A DNA stretch of 6,322 nt, taken from contig CAJMQX010000041.1 of assembly GCA_905215635.1 (NCBI GenBank), forward strand, positions 1 through 6,322. Reading direction: 5' to 3'. Under the pieces are notes generated by a model. That model ran no database searches, was not told where the DNA came from, and worked only from the letters and a program-made list of their open reading frames with translations. A program made the position numbers and the translations under genes. Positions 1 through 6,322 of the stretch are shown here, piece after piece. Each line of letters begins with the position of its first letter. Within the stretch, counting starts at the first letter, position 1. This DNA is from an uncultured bacterium. GTDB taxonomy: Bacteria > Bacillota_I > Bacilli_A > RF39 > UBA660.

Positions 1-40
1 AAGTGAGAGTGAACTTTATAGAGAAAAAATATAACTAAGA

Positions 41-52
41 GTAAATATTTAC
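41..52. repeat. 12-bp perfect palindrome
   Basis: GTAAATATTTAC reads identically on both strands. It lies in the non-coding leader about 150 bp upstream of the operon promoter, in AT-rich DNA. It could be a regulator-binding site, but a 12-bp AT-only-core palindrome can also occur by chance in sequence of this composition. No second copy is seen in the window. Confidence 0.3.
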
Positions 53-68
53 TAGAAGCAAACTTATT

Positions 69-112
69 AAAAAAAATAAATTTGACACAAAAATGTGTCA
101 AATATATATATA
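69..112 (+). terminator. stem-loop, possible terminator of an upstream gene (or operator)
   Basis: ATTTGACAC (80-88) pairs perfectly with GTGTCAAAT (95-103) around a 6-nt AAAAAT loop, giving a 9-bp stem. A run of eight A residues precedes it (69-76). Alternating TATATA follows it rather than a clean U-tract, so it is a mediocre plus-strand terminator. Read on the minus strand it is followed by a T-rich tract and would look better, but no minus-strand gene lies to its right. The left arm also contains TTGACA (82-87), with TATATA (105-110) 17 bp downstream, so the hairpin may instead be an operator over a weak promoter. Confidence 0.4.
82..110 (+). promoter_or_regulatory. possible secondary promoter overlapping the stem-loop
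   Basis: TTGACA at 82-87 is a perfect -35 match. It is followed after 17 bp by TATATA (105-110), which matches four of six positions of the -10 consensus. The spacing is ideal, but the -35 lies inside one arm of the 9-bp inverted repeat, and alternating TA tracts readily mimic -10 boxes. If active, its transcript would have a leader of roughly 145 nt before the first gene. It is weaker than the promoter at 188-217. Confidence 0.25.
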
Positions 113-170
113 GATAAGAGAAAAAATGCAAGATATATTTTTTTGAGTATTTTTTCTGCTTTTCTAATTT

Positions 171-201
171 AAATATTAGTAAATCAATTGACAAATATTA
201 G
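171..201. repeat. direct repeat AAATATTAG x2 around the -35 box
   Basis: AAATATTAG occurs at 171-179 and again at 193-201, 22 bp apart start to start, or about two helical turns. The two copies bracket the -35 hexamer (188-193). The left copy is also the right arm of an inverted repeat, CTAAT (164-168) with ATTAG (175-179). This would suit a regulator binding one DNA face at the promoter, but the motif is short and A/T-only apart from one G. Confidence 0.3.
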
Positions 202-217
202 AGTAAAATGATATAAT
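188..217 (+). promoter_or_regulatory. main operon promoter, sigma-70/sigma-A type
   Basis: A perfect -35 hexamer TTGACA (188-193) is followed by an 18-bp spacer and a perfect -10 hexamer TATAAT (212-217). A TG at 209-210, one base before the -10, adds an extended -10 element. Transcription would begin near 224-226, leaving a leader of about 35 nt to the first ATG. A small potential hairpin, TAGG (228-231) with CCTA (237-240), falls just after the predicted start. No other consensus promoter precedes the internal genes, which fits one polycistronic transcript starting here. Confidence 0.8.
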
Positions 218-230
218 TGATTGAGAATAG

Positions 231-509
<279 letters not shown>

Positions 510-511
510 AG

Positions 512-1279
512 ATGGCTTTATTATTTGTTATTGTTAGTTTGATTATTGCTTTTCTTATATTCTTAATGTTTATGATTCTTAGAAGGACAGTAAGAATTGT
601 CAATTCTCAAACAAAGTCTTACTTTGTTAATAAATTACAAGGATATGACGATTTAATTACTGATAAAGAAAATAAATTAACAGAATTAGATGAATTAATT
701 AAGGATAAAGAAAAGGGAATAAAAGAAGATAATAATAATATACAGGGAAATGTTCATTATGCATTTGATACTAATGTTATTGATTTGCTTAATGGAACTA
801 AATACCAAGATAAGAATGTTCTTGAAATTAATAAACTTATTGATGAGAATTTTGTAGTTAATTATGAAGAACTAATTAAAGACTTTTTATCACTTTGTGA
901 TGAAAGTAAAGATTATGATTTTTGTCTTAATTTAAGGGGTAAGTTTAATAGTGATACAATATATAACTTGAAAATATTAATGCCTGATGATAGAGAAAAA
1001 AAATTAAAAGAAATGCTTGATAGTAGAGAATATAAAGTATATGAAGCTTTTAAACTTATGGTTAGTGATAATAGTATTGATAATTTTATTGATTATTTAG
1101 ACCAATTAGTAGATTTAAATAATCCTGAAGTAAAGATACTAGTAGGTAATAAGAGTGAAAATTATGATCATCTAAGTAATCATATTGAAACAATATGGAA
1201 CGATAAAATATACAGAGGAATTAAGATTATATATCGAAATAAAGTATATGATTTTAGTTTGAGTGAAAGGAATGTATAG
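512..1279 (+). CDS. membrane-anchored b/delta-like peripheral stalk subunit
   Basis: This 255-residue protein begins with one strong N-terminal membrane helix (about 3-23) followed by Arg-Arg, as in subunit b. A charged, probably coiled-coil stretch follows (about 39-75), then a mostly helical soluble region. The last 26 residues (230-255) contain GIKIIYRNKVYDFSLSER, which follows the pattern of the delta/OSCP C-terminus (usually GG-hydrophobic-R-IGD-x-hydrophobic-DGS-x-x-x-L), with the first Gly of GG replaced by Arg. The likely role is one stator arm joining the membrane to the top of the alpha/beta head, merging the b and delta jobs, as in the b-delta fusion of mycobacteria. The ATG lies 2 nt after the preceding stop with no clear Shine-Dalgarno, suggesting translational coupling. 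The b-like end rests on topology only; the delta-like end rests on a short motif. No separate b or delta gene is present in the window. Confidence 0.6.
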   Translation: MALLFVIVSLIIAFLIFLMFMILRRTVRIVNSQTKSYFVNKLQGYDDLITDKENKLTELDELIKDKEKGIKEDNNNIQGNVHYAFDTNVIDLLNGTKYQDKNVLEINKLIDENFVVNYEELIKDFLSLCDESKDYDFCLNLRGKFNSDTIYNLKILMPDDREKKLKEMLDSREYKVYEAFKLMVSDNSIDNFIDYLDQLVDLNNPEVKILVGNKSENYDHLSNHIETIWNDKIYRGIKIIYRNKVYDFSLSERNV

Positions 1280-1281
1280 AT

Positions 1282-2607
1282 ATGGATGATATGTTAACTA
1301 GTAATTTAAACGAAACAGTAGATAGTATTAAAAATAATAATAATATTTATAATACAGGGAAAGTTATTAAAGTTAATGAATATAACATTGAGGTTACAGG
1401 TCTTAATGATGTAGCTTTTTATGAAGAGGTTAATATAGCTGATAAAGCTTCAGGATATGTATTTGGAATATATAGTGATAGAATTATCGTAGCTTTAGTT
1501 AAAGTTAATGAAGAGATTAGACCTGGAGATATGGTATATGCTTTAAAGAAAGAGTTTAAATGTTTATTTAGTTTAGATTCTGTAGGAAAAGTAATTGATG
1601 TATTTGGAAATGATTTAATAGCAGGAAAGAAATTTGATAATTTAGTGGAACTTAGTGTAGAGAATAAGAATGTTCCTTTAATGGATAGAGGACTTGTAAA
1701 AAGAGAAATGCTAACAGGAATTACAGGTATAGATTTGATATATCCAATTGGTAAGGGACAAAGACAATTAATAATAGGAGATAAGAAAACGGGAAAGACA
1801 CAACTTTGTTTGGATACAATTGTTAATCAGAAAGATAAAAATGTTTTATGTATATATGTAGCAATTGGTAAGACTAAGAAAGAAGTTAAAGATATTTATT
1901 ATGAACTTACTAAAAGAGGGGCTGCTAGTTATACAATTATTATTGCATCATTTCATGATGAACTTCCTACAAGAACTTATTTAACTCCTTATGTAGCATT
2001 ATCAATAGCAGAATCATTTATGCTTCAAACTTATGATGTTTTAGTATGTTTAGATGATTTAAAGAAACATGCTGATATATATAGACAAATTAGTTTAGCT
2101 AGTAAGAAGACTCCTGGTAGAGATGCATATCCATCTGATATATTCTATACTCATAGTAGATTATTAGAGAAGGGATGCCAACATAAGAATGGAGGTTCTA
2201 TTACAATACTTCCAGTAGTAGAAACTAAAGCCGGAGATATAACGGATTATATATCTACTAATATTATTTCTATTTGTGATGGACAGATAGTATTATCTAC
2301 AAAGAACTTTGCTAAAGGTGAAAAACCAGCAATTGATTACGGACTTTCAGTATCACGTCTTGGAGGTAATGTACAAGATAATGAAATGAAGAAGGTAGGT
2401 AGTAAAGTAAGAATAGAATTACTTAGCTATTTGGATGTTAGACAGATATATGAATTAGCTAATATAGATGAAATGAGTGAAGATTTACAAAGAAGATTAA
2501 AAGAAGGAAAGAAGATACTAGATAATTTGAAGCAATATAGATTTTCACCTAAAACTAAACAAGAGATGATTGATAGTTATAAATTTTTAATGGAAAGAAA
2601 TAAATAG
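1282..2607 (+). CDS. F1-type ATPase alpha-like subunit (non-catalytic nucleotide-binding)
   Basis: This 441-residue protein forms the alternating non-catalytic site of the alpha3beta3 head. A beta-barrel N-domain (about 24-95) leads into the nucleotide-binding domain. GITGIDLIYPIGKGQRQLI (146-164) is followed by P-loop GDKKTGKT (166-173), matching alpha's GDRQTGKT with Gln changed to Lys, and then DTIVNQKD. Walker B is VLVCLDD (253-259). PGRDAYPSDIFYTHSRLLE (278-296) and ETKAGDITDYISTNIISI (314-331) are alpha signatures. The arginine finger that reaches into the beta catalytic site is present: Arg359 in GLSVSRLG. The protein is about 60-70 residues shorter than usual alpha (500-510), and most of the loss lies after Arg359, in the C-terminal helical domain. 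Start ATG 1282 has AAAGGA about 10 nt upstream and lies 2 nt after the previous stop. A specialised alpha paralogue is likely. Confidence 0.9.
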   Translation: MDDMLTSNLNETVDSIKNNNNIYNTGKVIKVNEYNIEVTGLNDVAFYEEVNIADKASGYVFGIYSDRIIVALVKVNEEIRPGDMVYALKKEFKCLFSLDSVGKVIDVFGNDLIAGKKFDNLVELSVENKNVPLMDRGLVKREMLTGITGIDLIYPIGKGQRQLIIGDKKTGKTQLCLDTIVNQKDKNVLCIYVAIGKTKKEVKDIYYELTKRGAASYTIIIASFHDELPTRTYLTPYVALSIAESFMLQTYDVLVCLDDLKKHADIYRQISLASKKTPGRDAYPSDIFYTHSRLLEKGCQHKNGGSITILPVVETKAGDITDYISTNIISICDGQIVLSTKNFAKGEKPAIDYGLSVSRLGGNVQDNEMKKVGSKVRIELLSYLDVRQIYELANIDEMSEDLQRRLKEGKKILDNLKQYRFSPKTKQEMIDSYKFLMERNK

Positions 2608-2613
2608 ATGTGA

Positions 2614-4231
<1,618 letters not shown>

Positions 4232-4232
4232 T

Positions 4233-4772
4233 ATGGATACGAATATAGATATACTAGGAAATATAGTTAATTTCCTAGTAGTAGCTTTAGTATTCTTAGG
4301 AGTATTAGCTATTACATTTAAAATAACTTTAAAAAATTATAATGTTAAAACTAGTAAGATTAAGTTTTATGGATTATTCTTAGGAATGAATAATAGATCA
4401 ATATTAGCATTTAGTATGATTACATTAAATTATATATTTATGATCTGGGCTACCGCTACCTTTAGTGGGATAAATCTTATATATATACTTATTATGATAG
4501 TATTTATAATAGGAGCAGATCTTATTATGAAGATGTATGATAGGATACATATAGATTTAATATTTATTATGATTAATAGTTTATGTATCTTTGTTAGTAG
4601 TAAGATATATGAATATTTAAATAACGAATATACTTCACTATTCTTATTAATAATATTGGGATTAGTAATTATATTTATTTTCTTGTATTTTACCTATATT
4701 ACATTTAAACTTCTTAATAATATAGTACTTAAACAAGAGAATTTAAAAAATAAAGAATATAAAAAAATATAG
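4233..4772 (+). CDS. polytopic membrane protein of unknown family (possible Fo replacement)
   Basis: I do not recognise this 179-residue protein. It has about five hydrophobic segments at roughly 9-30, 57-80, 81-98, 107-125 and 134-160, and a Lys-rich tail (167-179). Its place inside an F-type ATPase cluster with no recognisable a subunit makes it the candidate membrane partner of the c-like protein. It lacks the a-subunit hallmark: the only arginines are Arg55 and Arg104, both in predicted loops, and no mid-membrane Arg or LR-x-x-N-type motif is seen. Asp96, near the end of the third helix, is the most buried acidic residue. It is longer than AtpI proteins. AGAGGG (4219-4224), inside the preceding gene, lies 8 nt before the ATG, and the gap is 1 nt. 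The gene is certain; its function is unknown. Confidence 0.85.
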   Translation: MDTNIDILGNIVNFLVVALVFLGVLAITFKITLKNYNVKTSKIKFYGLFLGMNNRSILAFSMITLNYIFMIWATATFSGINLIYILIMIVFIIGADLIMKMYDRIHIDLIFIMINSLCIFVSSKIYEYLNNEYTSLFLLIILGLVIIFIFLYFTYITFKLLNNIVLKQENLKNKEYKKI

Positions 4773-4790
4773 AGAAAGGGGCCAATATCA

Positions 4791-5555
4791 ATGAAGATAA
4801 AGAACGTTGTTAAAGTTATGAACTTTCAGGCTTTAATTAGAATGGATAAAGCACTTAAAGAAGCTGCTAAATATCGTGATGTTGGTAAAGAGATAACAGA
4901 TATCTTATCAAGAATTATGTATAATAAGAACTTAATACTTGATAAGAAGATATTGGTACCTGATATAGAAAAGCCTAAACTTAATATATATATAGCTAAT
5001 GATTATGGTTTTTGTGGAAACTTTAATTCTTCAATTAGTAGACAGATTAAGAAAGATAAAGATTGTTATAAGATTATAATTGGAAAGAAGATTAATTATA
5101 ATGATGATTTAGTATTACTTAAGATAGATAAAGAAGATTTTATAAAGAGATTTATTGAAATAGAGAAGTGTATAGATGATGCACTTGATAATGAGAAATG
5201 TAGTGAAATAAATGTTTATTATAATCATTTCTATTCCTTGACATCCTTTGAATTCTTAAAAATACAATTATTTCCTGTAGAATTTAAAGGAGAGTATTAT
5301 GAAGGAGAAGATTTCGTTACAGAGACAGATGTTAGTAGAGTATTAAGTAGTTTAATGACATTTTATATATGCTATGAACTAAAAATGTGCGAAAGTATAT
5401 CGTATGCAGCTGAAAATGTTTTAAGAAGTCAGATTACATCTTCAGCACTTGATAAAATAAAAGAAAAAGAAGAAGAGATGAAACACGAAGAAATGAAAGA
5501 AAGAAAAGAAAAAAGTATCCTTAAGAGTGTTGAAAACTTTAAGAAGATAATGTAA
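4791..5555 (+). CDS. F1-type ATPase gamma-like rotor shaft subunit
   Basis: This 254-residue protein resembles gamma, the central shaft that turns inside alpha3beta3. An N-terminal helix (about 4-47) contains VVKVMNFQALIRMDKALKEA, aligning with the usual K-x-t-x-AM-MVA-x-K-l-x-r-A pattern. A Rossmann-like middle has IYIANDYGFCGNFNSSI (66-82), a clear counterpart of the gamma motif ITSDRGLCGGFNSNI, followed by a strand and IGKK (97-100). A C-terminal helix begins near ESISYAAENV (201-210), where gamma usually has ES-x-x-SE-x-AARM-AM. The final 35 residues are extremely charged and end KSILKSVENFKKIM, instead of the conserved RQA-IT-E-EIVGGA tip. It is about 30 residues shorter than usual gamma. 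GAAAGGGG (4774-4781) lies 9 nt before the ATG. The gene is displaced: gamma normally sits between alpha and beta, but here it follows epsilon and the membrane protein. Confidence 0.82.
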   Translation: MKIKNVVKVMNFQALIRMDKALKEAAKYRDVGKEITDILSRIMYNKNLILDKKILVPDIEKPKLNIYIANDYGFCGNFNSSISRQIKKDKDCYKIIIGKKINYNDDLVLLKIDKEDFIKRFIEIEKCIDDALDNEKCSEINVYYNHFYSLTSFEFLKIQLFPVEFKGEYYEGEDFVTETDVSRVLSSLMTFYICYELKMCESISYAAENVLRSQITSSALDKIKEKEEEMKHEEMKERKEKSILKSVENFKKIM

Positions 5556-5571
5556 TTTGGAGGTGTATAGA

Positions 5572-6322
5572 ATGATAAAGCAAGGTTTTATTAATAATGA
5601 TTCCATATTAGAAAAGAAATTTAAAATACTAAGAACAAGCATAATGCTAGGTAATTTAAAAGATCGAGAAGGAACTTTAAAAGAATATGAAGATACAGCT
5701 AGAGAAATAGATAAAATAAAAAAGAATGTTTACGAAGAAATATTATCCAGCAAAATGTATACGACTACAACATTAGAAGAAGAAAAAGAAAGACTAACAG
5801 AACTAATTGACTTTATACAAAAAAGAATAGATGAAAGAAATGAATTTATTGATGATTATATAAAAATTACTAATAGATTTTTAGATGATTTAGATAAAGT
5901 ATCTAAAGAAGAAGAATTAAGTGATTATAAAATAAGACTTGATAATATTACAGAATATCTAAATAACGTAAATGAAATTAATAATATTAATGGATTACTT
6001 AAAGAGAAGAAACATGAATTAGAAGAAAAATATGAAAATAAAGCTAATAATGAGATTATTAATAATAAATTAGAAGAAGAATTAATAGATGAATATAATA
6101 AAATTATTAATAGTGATGAATACTATAAAAATCTTAATTATATAGATATAGATGCAGAAGTAGAAAAAATAGATAGTAGTTTAATAGATAAGAAAGATGT
6201 ATTAAATACCTTTATGTCTTCTTATGAAGCACTTAAAAATGCAGGTATTAGTGGAGCAGAAAGAGAAGAATACTTATCATATGTACAAGATGCTAGAAAC
6301 GATTACTATCATGAATTAGAAA
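5572..6322 (+). CDS. charged coiled-coil protein of unknown function, 3' end outside the window
   Basis: An open frame of 250 codons begins at ATG 5572 and is still open at the right edge, so the protein is longer than 250 residues. A strong Shine-Dalgarno, TTGGAGGTG (5557-5565), lies 6 nt before the ATG, and the gap from gamma is 16 nt. This makes it part of the same operon. The sequence is almost wholly helical and rich in Glu, Lys, Asp and Asn, with heptad-like Leu/Ile spacing through about 34-165 and again near 190-250. It has no signal peptide, membrane helix or known catalytic motif. GISGAEREEYLSYVQDAR (224-241) is the least repetitive, most domain-like stretch. I do not recognise a family. 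It could be a filament-like adaptor, a tether, or an added stalk or rotor component of the neighbouring ATPase; position alone supports this. Confidence 0.85.
   Translation, partial: MIKQGFINNDSILEKKFKILRTSIMLGNLKDREGTLKEYEDTAREIDKIKKNVYEEILSSKMYTTTTLEEEKERLTELIDFIQKRIDERNEFIDDYIKITNRFLDDLDKVSKEEELSDYKIRLDNITEYLNNVNEINNINGLLKEKKHELEEKYENKANNEIINNKLEEELIDEYNKIINSDEYYKNLNYIDIDAEVEKIDSSLIDKKDVLNTFMSSYEALKNAGISGAEREEYLSYVQDARNDYYHELE

Noticed and set aside
1..38. Possible 3' end of an upstream gene in two frames
   Set aside because: About ten codons run from the left edge to TAA at 32-34 in one frame and to TAA at 36-38 in another. This is too short to show coding character or family, so no partial gene is called.
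121..143. AT-only hairpin AAAAAAT/ATTTTTT followed by T-rich sequence
   Set aside because: The stem is pure A/T and would be unstable. Such pairings are expected by chance in this base composition, and it more likely reflects general AT-richness upstream of the promoter.
1282..2607. Reading the alpha-like gene as a Rho factor or a flagellar/type III secretion ATPase (FliI/SctN)
   Set aside because: Both relatives share the P-loop fold. However, the paired alpha-type and beta-type genes, the GDxxTGKT wording, AYPSDIFYTHSRLLE and the c-, gamma- and epsilon-like neighbours identify the F1 alpha family. No secretion or flagellar genes are nearby.
5442..5642. Minus-strand open frame of 66 codons opposite the end of gamma and the start of the coiled-coil gene
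   Set aside because: It is the antisense of a Lys/Glu-rich coding stretch, which gives a Phe/Leu-rich artefact. It spans two well-supported plus-strand genes and shows no convincing start signals.

Overview
The window is very AT-rich. Every reading frame closes normally with TGG read as Trp. The seven visible stops are only TAA or TAG, and no frame needs TGA as Trp. Shine-Dalgarno sequences (GGAGG, AAAGGGG) are good, and the promoter is near-consensus sigma-70/sigma-A. This suits a low-GC Gram-positive lineage using the standard bacterial code, such as a Bacilli, Erysipelotrichia or RF39/Acholeplasma-like organism. It argues against a TGA=Trp mycoplasma. The taxon is an inference; no marker gene is present.

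Layout. Positions 1-260 are non-coding and hold a 9-bp stem-loop (80-103), a 12-bp palindrome (41-52) and a strong promoter (188-217). From 261 to the right edge, eight plus-strand genes are packed head to tail as one operon: c-like proteolipid (261-509), membrane-anchored b/delta-like stator arm (512-1279), alpha-like subunit (1282-2607), beta-like subunit (2629-3978), minimal epsilon-like subunit (3971-4231), unknown polytopic membrane protein (4233-4772), gamma-like rotor shaft (4791-5555), and a charged coiled-coil protein that runs off the end (5572-6322). Gaps are 1-21 nt, with one 8-nt overlap.

How they work together. The set specifies most of an F-type rotary ATPase, but the order is not the usual a-c-b-delta-alpha-gamma-beta-epsilon. 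The F1 half looks competent for ATP hydrolysis: the beta P-loop, catalytic Glu, Walker B Asp and DELSEED-like lever are present, and alpha keeps its arginine finger. The membrane half does not look like an ion-translocating Fo. The c-like protein has the GxGxGxG and RNPE hallmarks but no Asp or Glu in its second helix. No recognisable a subunit is present; the membrane protein in the cluster has no arginine inside any predicted membrane helix. The two residues that define proton or sodium translocation are therefore both missing from this cluster.

The main hypothesis is an F1-driven machine that uses ATP for something other than classical ion pumping, for instance mechanical work on or through the membrane, perhaps with the terminal coiled-coil protein. 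The nearest described concept I know is the F1-like ATPase clusters (Types 2 and 3) of mycoplasmas, one of which is tied to Mycoplasma mobile gliding. The presence of a recognisable c-like proteolipid makes this cluster look distinct from those as I remember them. The function is inferred and unproven.
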